In this document: positions 17,518 through 26,095 of the stretch, in pieces
How the letters are laid out: each line of letters begins with the position of its first letter
Position numbering within the stretch: the stretch's first letter is position 1
NCBI RefSeq assembly: GCF_014696675.1
Contig: NZ_JACJQN010000001.1
Location: forward strand, 310,001 to 374,000
Origin: Phormidium tenue FACHB-1052
Lineage (GTDB): Bacteria > Cyanobacteriota > Cyanobacteriia > Phormidesmidales > Phormidesmidaceae
Length of the DNA: 64,000 nucleotides
Direction: 5' to 3'
Position numbers and translations under genes: made by a program
The notes under the pieces: generated by a model
Database searches by the model: none
What the model was told of the DNA's origin: nothing
What the model saw: only the letters and a program-made list of their open reading frames with translations

Positions 17518-19590
17518 CTAGTCGTCGGCGTTGGCAGTGACCAGAGTGAGCAGCGGGCCAACTTGCTCTTGGCCACTCACCGCCAAGTCGCTGTGGCAGA
17601 GCACGACGCGATCGCTGACTCGTCCCAGCAGATCGCGCACAATGCGCTCGGGGCGATCGCGGTGCAGCGTTTCAATATCCTCAGTAGTCCAGGGGCGGCC
17701 CCGGTACGATCCTAGAAACAGCGGATAGCCAAACAGCAGATTGTCGGTACCGGCCAGCCAGCGAGGGGATCCGGCATCGATCCAAAAGTGCCAGCGGTGG
17801 CGCAGGCGTTGCAGGCGGTACTGGTACACCGTGGCGATGGTGATTACCTGGGCCGACTCCACGGGGTAGGGGTTGGCGGTCACGGTACCTTGGCGCAGCA
17901 GCAGAATAAACCGCTCCAGGGAATTGCGGATCGGTTCTGCTGGTTTGTTGACCAGCATGGGCGTTACCTGGCGCAGGCGCTCGTCTACCGCCCAGTAGTG
18001 CTGGGCGGTTTCCATTAGCTCTCGCAGGGCGGCAAGCTGGTCGGCGGGCAGGTGACTACCACCCCAGTAAAAGGCTTGGATGGCGCGATCGAGCACGCTC
18101 AGCACCCCCGGAGTCAAGCGCTGCTGGCGCTGCTGGCGCTGCTGCTCGATCCACTGGCGCAGGCGGCTGTAGGCTTCGGTGGCCTTGTAGCCGAGGCGAT
18201 CCCAGCGATCGAAGCGCTCTACCGGCAACAGTTCGGGCTGCTCTAGGCTGGGTTCAAAGCAATGATCAACCAGCAACTCGGCCCGCACCGGGTCAATCTG
18301 CACCGCCTCAAACCAGGGGCCAACCTCTGGAGCCTGGGGAATCTGGCTCAGCACCACCAGCATTTCGGCTACCTCCTCGGCGGTAGCCAGCCGTCCCAGG
18401 CCGGAATACACAAAGGTGAGCAGGGTGAGCAGCGATCGCACCAGGGGCGAGTGAATCACGGGCCGCTGATCGCTGAGGGAAGCCACGGGCAGCCCGCGAT
18501 CGCTAAGAATTTCAGCTAGGGTGTAGCGGGCGATCGCATCCAAACCCGGCCCAATAATCGCAATGTCTTGGGGAGCTGCTCCCCCATTCACCACCTCGAC
18601 CACTCGCTCCGCCGTTTGACGCAGCAGTTCTCCCCGCGACACCGTTTGCAGGGTTTCAAAACACGGTAGCGGTTCCGGCAGCGCCAGAGGATCCATCACC
18701 CACTCCACCACCTGGTTGCCCCACTGATAGGCCAAGGAGTCGGTTGCTGGGGTGGTCTGATCAGTCACCTGGCAGCGATCCCGGAGCTGTTCGAGGGCAT
18801 CAGGATCTGCCCCTAGCCCCATCCGCACCTTGCCGTGGCGGTTCCAGGTCATGGCCACGGGCCGCCCGGCGTCGATAAACACCTGAAGCCACTGGGCGGC
18901 GATCGCCGGGTATTCATCCAAGTCATCGGCAAATATGCCGCCGTAGCGGGCCAGCAGCTTCTCTTGGTAGAGAGGGTGGGGCAGCAGATGCCGCCAGTAA
19001 AGCTCGGTCATCACCCCATAGGTGAGCAGACCTCGCGCCAGGCACCAGTCGCGCCAGGCTACCAGTGCTTGACCGATCGCCCGCCACACCGCTTCGGGGG
19101 CAAACCCTGGGGGAATGCCCTCGGGCAGCAGCACGGGCAGATCTTCAGCGCGAATACCCCCAGCAGCGGCTAGCTGCAAAAAGTCGAGCGATCGCCGCAC
19201 GATTTGGGCCTCTAGCCAGCCCTCCACCGCCATCGTGCCGTCTAATATTTGCTGTCGCCAATGCTCGGCGGCCAATTCCTGCTCATTCTCGGGCCGCAGC
19301 CGCAGTGGAAACTGGGGCGACAGGCCCAGCGTGGCCACTAGCAGCGGCCAAAACAGCGTCACCTCATCTTGAATAAATCCGTTGGGCGTGGTCGTGACCG
19401 CCGCCACGCCGGGGGCGATATCTCCTAGCCGCGCGGCCAGTCGCAGACGGTTGTCGCCGTTAGCCGCAAAGATTAGGTGGCTTTGGCCGGGTTCCAGCAG
19501 CGTCGCCGCATCTGGGCGCAGCTGCTCTAGCAGCCAGGTGGTCTTGCCGCTGCCCGTCGCACCCTCAAGCCACTGGGGCGAGTTTGCCAT
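17518..19590 (-). CDS. UvrD/AddB-like superfamily 1 helicase-related ATPase
   Basis: A 690-residue protein. Walker A GATGSGKTTWLLEQ is at residues 10-23, and a Walker B/DExx-like motif FADDLDEYPAI is near residue 220, followed by an SF1-like layout (EAVQ, VITIATVYQYR). The start of the protein directly at the P-loop and the poor conservation of later motifs recall AddB, the inactive-helicase partner of AddAB. There is no PD-(D/E)xK nuclease domain at the end and no AddA gene nearby. A plausible role is in recombination repair. A CAG/CTG-rich stretch encodes QQRQQRQQR near residue 485. Confidence 0.72.
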   Translation of the reverse strand: MANSPQWLEGATGSGKTTWLLEQLRPDAATLLEPGQSHLIFAANGDNRLRLAARLGDIAPGVAAVTTTPNGFIQDEVTLFWPLLVATLGLSPQFPLRLRPENEQELAAEHWRQQILDGTMAVEGWLEAQIVRRSLDFLQLAAAGGIRAEDLPVLLPEGIPPGFAPEAVWRAIGQALVAWRDWCLARGLLTYGVMTELYWRHLLPHPLYQEKLLARYGGIFADDLDEYPAIAAQWLQVFIDAGRPVAMTWNRHGKVRMGLGADPDALEQLRDRCQVTDQTTPATDSLAYQWGNQVVEWVMDPLALPEPLPCFETLQTVSRGELLRQTAERVVEVVNGGAAPQDIAIIGPGLDAIARYTLAEILSDRGLPVASLSDQRPVIHSPLVRSLLTLLTFVYSGLGRLATAEEVAEMLVVLSQIPQAPEVGPWFEAVQIDPVRAELLVDHCFEPSLEQPELLPVERFDRWDRLGYKATEAYSRLRQWIEQQRQQRQQRLTPGVLSVLDRAIQAFYWGGSHLPADQLAALRELMETAQHYWAVDERLRQVTPMLVNKPAEPIRNSLERFILLLRQGTVTANPYPVESAQVITIATVYQYRLQRLRHRWHFWIDAGSPRWLAGTDNLLFGYPLFLGSYRGRPWTTEDIETLHRDRPERIVRDLLGRVSDRVVLCHSDLAVSGQEQVGPLLTLVTANADD

Positions 19591-19643
19591 GCCAACCCGA
19601 GGTAAACGCTATGCCTACTCTACCCCGACTCCAGATACAAGAC

Positions 19644-19669
19644 AGCCGAGGCAGTTAACTACCTCGGCT
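19644..19669 (-). terminator. Hairpin downstream of psb34
   Basis: Stem AGCCGAGG / CCTCGGCT with a 10-nt loop that is itself partly symmetric (GTTAAC). It is about 37 bp past the psb34 stop. There is no good T-run on the minus strand, so termination is uncertain. Confidence 0.45.
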
Positions 19670-19705
19670 ACCGTTAAAACTGGTTTGCTACATTGCAAAC
19701 GCGAC

Positions 19706-19876
19706 TTAGGAAACAGAGACCGCCACTACCAACAGCCCACCCACCAGAGCGAGAGCGAGACCACCCAAAATCAAATAATTGCGCTTTTGGGTAGAGCTTG
19801 GGGGCTCAGCCTCATACATCTTGGGCTCAGTGGCAAAGTTGTTGAGGCGACCGCCCTCTTCGGTGGTGTAAGGCAT
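19706..19876 (-). CDS. psb34: Photosystem II assembly protein Psb34 (ssl1498 family)
   Basis: A 56-residue protein. The N-terminus MPYTTEEGGRLNNFATEPKM and EAEPP before one transmembrane helix (about 33-54, LILGGLALALVGGLLVVAV) match the ssl1498 light-harvesting-like family, named Psb34 after its finding on CP47-containing photosystem II intermediates, where it competes with HLIPs for CP47. It is encoded alone between an MBL-fold gene and a helicase-like gene, all on the minus strand. Confidence 0.9.
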   Translation of the reverse strand: MPYTTEEGGRLNNFATEPKMYEAEPPSSTQKRNYLILGGLALALVGGLLVVAVSVS

Positions 19877-19975
19877 AGCTATAATCCTTCTTAAAACTTG
19901 ACTAACCTTAAAAGAAGGTTACCTGAATACTGCCCTTCTGGATACCCTTCGACTGACGGGGATCGCTCTATGACG

Positions 19976-20773
19976 CTAAGCTCCCGTTGCTAGAGGCTGG
20001 CGCGGCACAAGGTTTAAAGGCAGCGGTTGACCCACAGTCGGGGCCAGCACCCGGGTTGAAAGTCCCTGGGCCGCGATCGCCGCCTCAAGCGCTTGGGAAT
20101 CCCCCACCGTCTTGAGCCAGTTGATCAGCATGCCGCTATAGGTAACCTCGCCCGCATCAGCGGTGGGCAGCACCACCTGGGGGCGCAGCCAGTCCACCAG
20201 TTCTAAAGCCCCCTTCTGCCCGCGAATGATCGGCCCCACCACGGGCAGCGCTAGATCGATCACCGGAGTGATCACGACATCCACCGGCCCTTCTGCCTTG
20301 AGCTCGGGCCGGTGAAAGCCGTGGGGTTCATAAAACAAAGAGGCTCCGGCTTCGCCGCCTGAAATATCGCGCAGAATATAGCCATTTTCAACCACCAGCG
20401 GCCCCACAGGAGAACCGGGGAGCGCTTTAATCGTCACCTGTTGATTGAGGGTAAAGGTTTCGCCATGGCCAAGGGCGGTGACTTGGCTGTAGCCGAGCCC
20501 CTCTGCCACCTTCGCCGCACTGGGCGAGCCCACGACCGGAACGGCGCGATCGAGGGCCTTAAGGGTGGGGGGATGGGCGTGGTCTTCTAATCCCTGGCTC
20601 AGCAAGATCAGGTCAATCGCCTCAGGCAGCGGCTGAGGTTGGGGATGCTCTCCCTTAAACAGCCAAGTTTGCTGACCAAACACTAGCTCTCCCACCAGCC
20701 AGGGGTCGACCAAAATGCGCTGCCCCCCCATGGTAATCAACCAAGAGTTGCTGTCGAGCCAGGTGACTTCCAT
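19976..20773 (-). CDS. MBL-fold protein with altered metal-binding motif
   Basis: A 265-residue protein of the metallo-beta-lactamase fold: WLDSNSWLITMGGQRILVDPWL at the start is the typical first beta-hairpin and Asp. The canonical HxHxDH motif reads SQGLEDHAHPP here: the first two His are replaced by Gln and Leu while Asp-His is kept. Later positions that normally supply metal ligands (LYEPHGFH, LPTADAGEV) keep few His. So either only one metal is bound or the protein is not a hydrolase. Similar SQGL(E/D)DHAHPPTLK proteins exist in cyanobacteria and plastids as far as I recall. Confidence 0.8.
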   Translation of the reverse strand: MEVTWLDSNSWLITMGGQRILVDPWLVGELVFGQQTWLFKGEHPQPQPLPEAIDLILLSQGLEDHAHPPTLKALDRAVPVVGSPSAAKVAEGLGYSQVTALGHGETFTLNQQVTIKALPGSPVGPLVVENGYILRDISGGEAGASLFYEPHGFHRPELKAEGPVDVVITPVIDLALPVVGPIIRGQKGALELVDWLRPQVVLPTADAGEVTYSGMLINWLKTVGDSQALEAAIAAQGLSTRVLAPTVGQPLPLNLVPRQPLATGA

Positions 20774-21027
20774 CGCACAATTCTCTGTAGATCGCTATAT
20801 CACTCAGTGTAACGGATTCTTTACAAAGCCATAGCTAATGAGCTGAGGCGCGGCAAGCGGCAGGAGAAACGGAGCCGAAAAAGCCTTCAAGCTAAGATCA
20901 CGCTTTAGGATCACTAAGCACTGGCCTGCAAACAATCGTCGAAATTGTGCAAATGCTCTGATCCCCGTATAATCCATCTTGGTTTAAGAGATAACGTTTG
21001 CTATCATTGCTCCTCGCCAATTTTGCC

Positions 21028-21918
21028 ATGCCCCGTCTCCCGCTCAAGCCCTACACCGTGCTGATTACGGCAACTGGCAAATCGTCTATTACCCTCAGGT
21101 TGCGCCCGGTGCCGCTGCTGGTCGGGCTAGCGGTGCTGGTCGGGCTACCCCTCACCTGGATTAGCCTACTGCTCTACCAAAACGTGCAGCTAGCCCAACG
21201 CAACCAAAATTTGTCGGAAACCGCCAGTGAAGTCCTCACCGAGCTAGACGCCATTGGCAACGAGATTGAGGTGCTCAAAAATCGGGCGGGTCTGCCCGAC
21301 CAAAGCAATGAAAATACCCGCATTCTCGATTCCGAAGCAAAGATTCCCCCGCGCGGCGGCGTAGCTGAGGCTGCCCCAGCCGAGGTCATGTTTGATGAAG
21401 CCCGCCGCCAGTTGCCCAGTCTGGAGGTCATGCTGGCGCGGGCGGTCAAGCCAGCCCTAGAGCAAACCTTGGAATCTGAAGCTGAGCAGGCGGCGGCCTT
21501 TCCCAGTGGCAAACCGATCGCAGGCGAACCATCGATTTCTTCAGAGTTTGGGCTGCGCCCCAACCCCTTTGGCCAACGGAGTTACGAAATGCACGAGGGC
21601 ATCGACTTCGAAGGGCCGGTGGGTAAGCCTATTTTGGCCACCGCTGAAGGTGTGGTGGTGCGGGCCGACTACAACGGCGGCTATGGCAACCATGTCAGAC
21701 TCGACCACGGCTATAACTACGAAACTCTCTATGGCCACCTGTCAAAGCTGGAGGTCAAAATTGGCGATCGCGTCAAACGGGGCGACATCGTGGGCTATTT
21801 GGGCAGCACCGGGCGCTCCTCTGGCCCCCACCTGCACTACAGCGTCTATCGCAACGGTCAAGCCGTGAATCCTCGCTATTATTTGAAGCTGGCGGAAACG
21901 AATCAGGAAACTAAATAG
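21028..21918 (+). CDS. M23 family metallopeptidase with N-terminal membrane anchor
   Basis: A 296-residue protein from the ATG chosen; a TTG ten codons upstream is also open. Residues about 25-50 form a transmembrane segment, and about 55-90 form a coiled coil (ETASEVLTELDAIGNEIEVLKN). The C-terminal lysostaphin/LytM domain has all zinc ligands: HEGIDFEG (His...Asp), HLSKLEVKIGDRV after ETLYG, and the HLH of SSGPHLHYSVY. It should cut peptidoglycan cross-bridges in the periplasm. It is followed after 45 bp by aroC on the same strand. Confidence 0.94.
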   Translation: MPRLPLKPYTVLITATGKSSITLRLRPVPLLVGLAVLVGLPLTWISLLLYQNVQLAQRNQNLSETASEVLTELDAIGNEIEVLKNRAGLPDQSNENTRILDSEAKIPPRGGVAEAAPAEVMFDEARRQLPSLEVMLARAVKPALEQTLESEAEQAAAFPSGKPIAGEPSISSEFGLRPNPFGQRSYEMHEGIDFEGPVGKPILATAEGVVVRADYNGGYGNHVRLDHGYNYETLYGHLSKLEVKIGDRVKRGDIVGYLGSTGRSSGPHLHYSVYRNGQAVNPRYYLKLAETNQETK

Positions 21919-21963
21919 TAGGATCGGTAAAACTACCTGGGCCGACACCGGCATTACCGATCT

Positions 21964-23052
21964 ATGGGCAACACCTTTGGGGATTTATTTCGCATCACCA
22001 CCTTTGGCGAATCCCACGGCGGTGGGGTGGGGGTGGTCATCGATGGCTGCCCGCCCCGCCTAGAGATTTCCGCTGAGGAAATTCAGGCCGAACTCGATCG
22101 CCGTCGCCCCGGTCAGAGCAAAATTACCACCCCTCGCAAAGAGAGCGATCGCTGCGAAATTCTCTCCGGCGTCTTTGAGGGCAAAACCCTGGGCACACCC
22201 ATCTCTATTCTGGTGCGCAACGAAAATACCCGCCCCCAGGACTACAGCGAGATGGTCACCGCCTATCGCCCCTCCCACGCCGATGCCACCTACGACGCCA
22301 AGTACGGCCTGCGCAACTACCAGGGGGGCGGGCGATCCTCAGCGAGGGAAACCATTGGCCGGGTGGCGGCAGGGGCGATCGCCAAAAAGATCCTCCACCA
22401 GGTCGCGGGCACTGAAATCCTGGGCTACGTCAAGCGCATTCAAGACCTGGAGGGCAGCGTGGATCCCAGCACCGTCACCCTAGAGCAGGTCGAGAGCAAT
22501 ATCGTCCGCTGCCCCGACCCCGTCGCCGCCGAGCAGATGGTCGACCGCATCGAAGCCATCCGCGACCAGGGCGACTCCATTGGCGGTGTGGTCGAGTGCG
22601 TGGCGCGCGGTGTCAAAGTGGGGCTAGGTTCCCCCGTATTTGACAAGCTCGAAGCCGATCTGGCCAAGGCCGTCATGTCGCTGCCCGCCAGCAAGGGCTT
22701 CGAAATTGGCTCTGGGTTCGCGGGCACTCTGCTCACCGGCAGCGAACACAACGACGAGTTCTACACCGACGAGGCGGGCACCCTGCGCACCCGCACCAAC
22801 CGCTCCGGCGGCACCCAGGGGGGCATCTCCAACGGCGAAAACATCATCATTCGCGTCGCCTTTAAGCCCACGGCCACCATTCGCAAAGCCCAAAACACCG
22901 TCACTAACACCGGCGAAGCCACCGTGCTAGAGGCGCGGGGCCGCCACGACCCCTGCGTGCTGCCCCGCGCCGTGCCCATGGTCGAAGCCATGGTGGCCCT
23001 GGTGCTGTGCGATCACCTGCTGCGCCACCATGGCCAGTGCGAGCTGTTTTAA
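21964..23052 (+). CDS. aroC: Chorismate synthase
   Basis: A 362-residue enzyme that converts 5-enolpyruvylshikimate-3-phosphate to chorismate using reduced FMN, the last common step of aromatic amino-acid synthesis. Signatures are [20 protein letters not shown] at the N-terminus, [34 protein letters not shown] and [11 protein letters not shown]. The length is normal. A cupin gene starts 19 bp after its stop, so the two are probably co-transcribed. Confidence 0.98.
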   Translation: MGNTFGDLFRITTFGESHGGGVGVVIDGCPPRLEISAEEIQAELDRRRPGQSKITTPRKESDRCEILSGVFEGKTLGTPISILVRNENTRPQDYSEMVTAYRPSHADATYDAKYGLRNYQGGGRSSARETIGRVAAGAIAKKILHQVAGTEILGYVKRIQDLEGSVDPSTVTLEQVESNIVRCPDPVAAEQMVDRIEAIRDQGDSIGGVVECVARGVKVGLGSPVFDKLEADLAKAVMSLPASKGFEIGSGFAGTLLTGSEHNDEFYTDEAGTLRTRTNRSGGTQGGISNGENIIIRVAFKPTATIRKAQNTVTNTGEATVLEARGRHDPCVLPRAVPMVEAMVALVLCDHLLRHHGQCELF

Positions 23053-23071
23053 GTCAGGGCTATCCCCAACC

Positions 23072-23407
23072 ATGAAAATTACCGGCCTTGACCAGGTACC
23101 CGAGGAGTCGGTCTCTCACAACCCGGCGATTAAAAAGCGGGTGCTGCTGCGGAGGGATGACTTGCCCCACCTGACCAACTTTGCCCAGGCTCGCTTTGCC
23201 CCTGGCCAGATTGCCAACGGCCACAGCCACGCCGACATGGCCGAGGTGTTCTTTGTCGAGGCGGGCGCTGGCACCATTACCGTTGAGGGTCAGGCCTATC
23301 CACTGGCTCCCGGCGTCTGTGTTGCGATCGAGCCCGGCGAACACCACGAAATCGCCAACACCAGCACCCAAGAACTCGTCCTCACCTACTTTGGCCTTCG
23401 CCTTTAG
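23072..23407 (+). CDS. Small cupin-domain protein
   Basis: A 111-residue single-domain cupin. Motif 1 is GHSHADMAEVFFVEAGAGTI (His-His-Glu) and motif 2 is PGEHHEIANTS. The three His and one Glu needed for a divalent metal are present. I start at the ATG 19 bp after aroC rather than at an in-frame codon inside aroC. The substrate cannot be told from sequence; such proteins range from sugar isomerases to regulators. Confidence 0.88.
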   Translation: MKITGLDQVPEESVSHNPAIKKRVLLRRDDLPHLTNFAQARFAPGQIANGHSHADMAEVFFVEAGAGTITVEGQAYPLAPGVCVAIEPGEHHEIANTSTQELVLTYFGLRL

Positions 23408-23441
23408 CCATCGCCCTTTATCTACTAAACTCACCCAGCCC

Positions 23442-24428
23442 TCATTTTTCTGCGGATCCTGCCGCAAACACTCGCCCAATCACCTCCTCCACTGGCGGAT
23501 CGCTGACGGTCAAATCCTGCACGTCTAAATCTCCTAGCAGCTGAGCGACAGTTTGAGTTAGGGTATCGCGATGCACAATCAGCCGGGCGGTGCAGCCCTC
23601 CAGGCTTTCTAATTCACCGTAGCGGCTCAGGGTCGCCGCATCGCAGCCCGTGGCCAGATCTACGGTGACTTCTCGGTAGGGGGCGAAGCGATCGAGCAGC
23701 CCCTCTAGGCTGCCGTCATAGATTAACCGCCCTTGGTAGATCAGCAGCACGCGACGACACAGGGCCGTAATATCGGCCATGTAGTGGCTGGTGAGCAAAA
23801 TGGTGGCTTCGTAGCGCCGATTGTAGTCGCGCAAAAATTCTCGCACCGCCACCTGGGCATTGACGTCTAGCCCTAGGGTCGGCTCATCTAAAAATAGAAC
23901 GCGGGGACGGTGCAGCAGAGCCGCCATCATTTCGGCCTTCATGCGCTCACCGAGGGATAGCTTGCGCACCGGCTGAGACAGCTTTCCCTGCAGGGCCAGC
24001 ATCTCGGTGAGTTCGTCAATTCGATAGCGGAATTCTTTGTCAGAAAGACCATATATAGCGCCATTAATCCGCAGCGAATCCAGGGCTGGCAAGTCCCACA
24101 GGAGCTGCTGCTTTTGCCCCATGACCAGGGTAATATCCTGCAAAAACTCAGTGCGCCGCTGAAAGGGCACCTGGTCGCCGACCCGCACGGTGCCGCTAGA
24201 GGGGTGGATGAGCCCAGTGAGCATTTTGAGAGTGGTGGTTTTGCCCGCACCATTGGGCCCCAAGAATCCTACTACCTCTCCCGGGTCGATGTGGAAGGAG
24301 ATAGACTGCACTGCGTCTACCAGACGGTACTGACGACGCCAGAAATGCCTCAGCGTGCCCCCTAACCCAGGCTCTTTGATAGCGATGGGATAGCGCTTGC
24401 TGAGCTGATTGACATCAATGGTGGGCAT
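23442..24428 (-). CDS. ABC transporter ATP-binding protein (ABC-2 exporter type)
   Basis: A 328-residue ATPase starting at MPTIDVNQLSKRY; an upstream extension of 33 codons is less likely. Walker A is GPNGAGKTTT, the signature motif is LSLGERMKAEM (a degenerate LSGGQ), and Walker B is VLFLDEPTLGLD, followed by the H-loop LTSHY. The C-terminal 90 residues form the extra domain typical of daunorubicin/NodI-like exporter ATPases. No permease gene is adjacent, so its membrane partner must be encoded elsewhere. Confidence 0.92.
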   Translation of the reverse strand: MPTIDVNQLSKRYPIAIKEPGLGGTLRHFWRRQYRLVDAVQSISFHIDPGEVVGFLGPNGAGKTTTLKMLTGLIHPSSGTVRVGDQVPFQRRTEFLQDITLVMGQKQQLLWDLPALDSLRINGAIYGLSDKEFRYRIDELTEMLALQGKLSQPVRKLSLGERMKAEMMAALLHRPRVLFLDEPTLGLDVNAQVAVREFLRDYNRRYEATILLTSHYMADITALCRRVLLIYQGRLIYDGSLEGLLDRFAPYREVTVDLATGCDAATLSRYGELESLEGCTARLIVHRDTLTQTVAQLLGDLDVQDLTVSDPPVEEVIGRVFAAGSAEK

Positions 24429-24654
24429 AGCGAAACGGCGAATAGAGCAGTTAGCCCCCAGGGCGGGGGCTATGGCTTTCACTTTACCGCTAACCTCCTG
24501 CGACAGCTGAGCGATCGCTAGCCACATAGCCAGTAGCGAGTTTACGCAGCCTGTCTATCCCTGAGCTGAGCGCGTCCCAACTCCCGCTCTCCCAACGGCG
24601 AGCACAACAAGGCAGCCTAACTAATAGTTGGTCAAGCAAAGGTAGCAGATCGGC

Positions 24655-24716
24655 GAGGGTTCAGGGGTCAAGGTCATGAACTACCTTGAACGTAACACCT
24701 TAAACCCTGAACCCTC
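24655..24716. repeat. Long imperfect inverted repeat
   Basis: Arms GAGGGTTCAGGG and CCCTGAACCCTC enclose an inner near-palindrome (TCAAGGT...ACCTTGA). It lies between two same-strand genes within an otherwise featureless 330-bp gap (24429-24759). There is no T-run, so it is more like a REP-type element than a terminator. Confidence 0.6.
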
Positions 24717-24759
24717 AGCTACTAGAGTCTGTCACTATCAGCCTGGTCAAATCCTAGAC

Positions 24760-25203
24760 CTAGCCCACGACCCGGCGCAAAAAGTGCAGGCGCTCGTTGA
24801 GCCCCATGGTGTTGATGCGGGCAAGCAGCGCCTTGGTTGTAGCCGAACCATCTTGGCAGGCGGTTAAGGGCAGTCGGTTGGCGGGCATGAGGTTAAACAG
24901 GCGGTGCCAGAAGGCCAGCTTCATATTCCCGTTGAGGTTTTGGTAAGCCTGGCTGAACCGGGTATCGGCCCCAGCGAGAATATCACGCAAGATGGCCGAC
25001 TGGTCGTTGCGATCGACCTGCTGAATCTGGCCAAGTAGCTGCTGCACCGCCTGGGAAAAGAGCGCCACCGGGGCGATCGCCGCAAAGGCCTGCCCCAGAG
25101 TGTCATAGATCTGCCAAAGCACGGCAATCTTGCAGTCTACATCGACCGATTCAAACGATTCAACGGCTTGCTCAAACTGAAGACGAACATCTATAGCGGT
25201 CAT
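24760..25203 (-). CDS. Orange carotenoid protein N-terminal-domain protein (HCP-like)
   Basis: A 147-residue all-helical protein starting at MTAIDVRLQFEQAVES. The helix pattern IAVLWQIYDTLGQAFAAIAP, DILAGADTRFSQAYQNL and NMKLAFWHRLFNLMP parallels the OCP N-domain (LIWFAYLEMGK..., KLGFWYELG). The C-terminal NTF2-like OCP domain is absent, as in helical carotenoid proteins, which bind carotenoid and act as phycobilisome quenchers or singlet-oxygen scavengers. It is shorter than usual at the N-terminus, so carotenoid binding is not assured. A 26-bp palindrome lies about 95 bp upstream. OCP family by motif similarity only. Confidence 0.65.
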   Translation of the reverse strand: MTAIDVRLQFEQAVESFESVDVDCKIAVLWQIYDTLGQAFAAIAPVALFSQAVQQLLGQIQQVDRNDQSAILRDILAGADTRFSQAYQNLNGNMKLAFWHRLFNLMPANRLPLTACQDGSATTKALLARINTMGLNERLHFLRRVVG

Positions 25204-25665
25204 GGCAGGTGTCCTGTAAGGGCTTGTTATGGGGTGAGATAACAATGCGGCAGAACAGGTAAGGGCTCTGTCGCACAGATCGCTGGAGAAAAGAGTTTAG
25301 CTTTGGCTAGCCAAAGCTAAAGCAGTGGTTTTAAAGGGTCAGAGCAGAAAAAAGAAGAAGGAGCCGTGTCAATTTAGCAGGGTTTATCGTCTATTAATAT
25401 TGATCCCTGAGGTTTTTGAATACGGGGTATTTCTTCCAAGTTTCTTTTGATTTAAAGCATAGCTAGAGTTGATGGCTGCGCCCACCCTCCCAAAGAGAGG
25501 AAAATTTTGACTATTTAGAGGATTGTTGCTGAGCCGGGGTCATTGTCTTTTAATATTTAGTTACACAGACAGGGTGCCGTTCCGGCAGCGGTAGCGTCTT
25601 CAGGGCTAATCTGGCTCAGGCCATTACTTGGAGTACTGTTCTCTAGAGTTATGAGGGCAATCTTG
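25204..25665. other. Intergenic region between divergent HCP-like and bactofilin genes
   Basis: No coding frame I would support in 462 bp. The notable element is the 26-bp palindrome at 25296-25321. Runs of A/G (AAAAAAGAAGAAGGAG near 25349) and several AT-rich stretches could be promoters for either side, but I cannot pick one. Confidence 0.6.
25296..25321. promoter_or_regulatory. 26-bp perfect palindrome upstream of the HCP-like gene
   Basis: Both arms read TTTAGCTTTGGCT, with centre CTAG. It could be an operator for the HCP-like gene or the base of an mRNA leader hairpin. No T-run follows on either strand that would make it an obvious terminator. Confidence 0.5.
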
Positions 25666-26061
25666 ATGTTTAAACGCAAAGCGGCTCCGCCATTGACCTA
25701 TTTGAGTCAAAAAACTGAGTTTGAAGGGGTGCTCCACGCCGAGGGTATGCTGCGGGTTGATGGCGTGATTCACGGCACCGTAGATGTCAACGGTGACCTT
25801 GAGATTTCCTCTACAGGGTTGATCGAAGGCCCTGAAGTGAAGGCCCAAAACATCATGGTGCAGGGCGTGCTGAAGGCCCGAGTCTTTGCCGAAGGCAAGC
25901 TCACCCTCAGCCGTACTGCTCGTCTAGAAGGCGATGTAATGGCCGGAGCCCTAGAAATAGAACCGGGTGCCTACTACACCGGATATATAGAGACTCGAGA
26001 TGCTAAGTCGCTCCCACCAGTGCGTGAGGTACCCGAGCTTTACGGCACCACTGAGCTTTAG
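25666..26061 (+). CDS. Bactofilin family cytoskeletal protein
   Basis: A 131-residue protein from the ATG of MFKRKAAPPL. The core is a right-handed beta-helix of hydrophobic/Gly repeats: FEGVLHAEGMLRVDGVIHGT, EISSTGLIEGP, MVQGVLKARVFAEGKLTLS, TARLEGDVMAGALEIEPGA. Bactofilins polymerise without nucleotide on the inner membrane and organise cell-wall enzymes. Short N- and C-terminal tails are normal. A cell-shape role is plausible; the gene is alone. Confidence 0.93.
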   Translation: MFKRKAAPPLTYLSQKTEFEGVLHAEGMLRVDGVIHGTVDVNGDLEISSTGLIEGPEVKAQNIMVQGVLKARVFAEGKLTLSRTARLEGDVMAGALEIEPGAYYTGYIETRDAKSLPPVREVPELYGTTEL

Positions 26062-26095
26062 CTCAATTAGCGCGCGACTAACAGTTGGGGCGCTG

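Noticed and set aside
18110-18150. CTGCTGGCG triplet-like repeat
   Set aside because: It lies within the helicase-like gene and encodes QQRQQRQQR in frame; low-complexity coding sequence, not a separate element.
19976-20773. Ordinary metallo-beta-lactamase hydrolase
   Set aside because: The HxHxDH motif is not intact, so I describe it as an MBL-fold protein of unknown activity.
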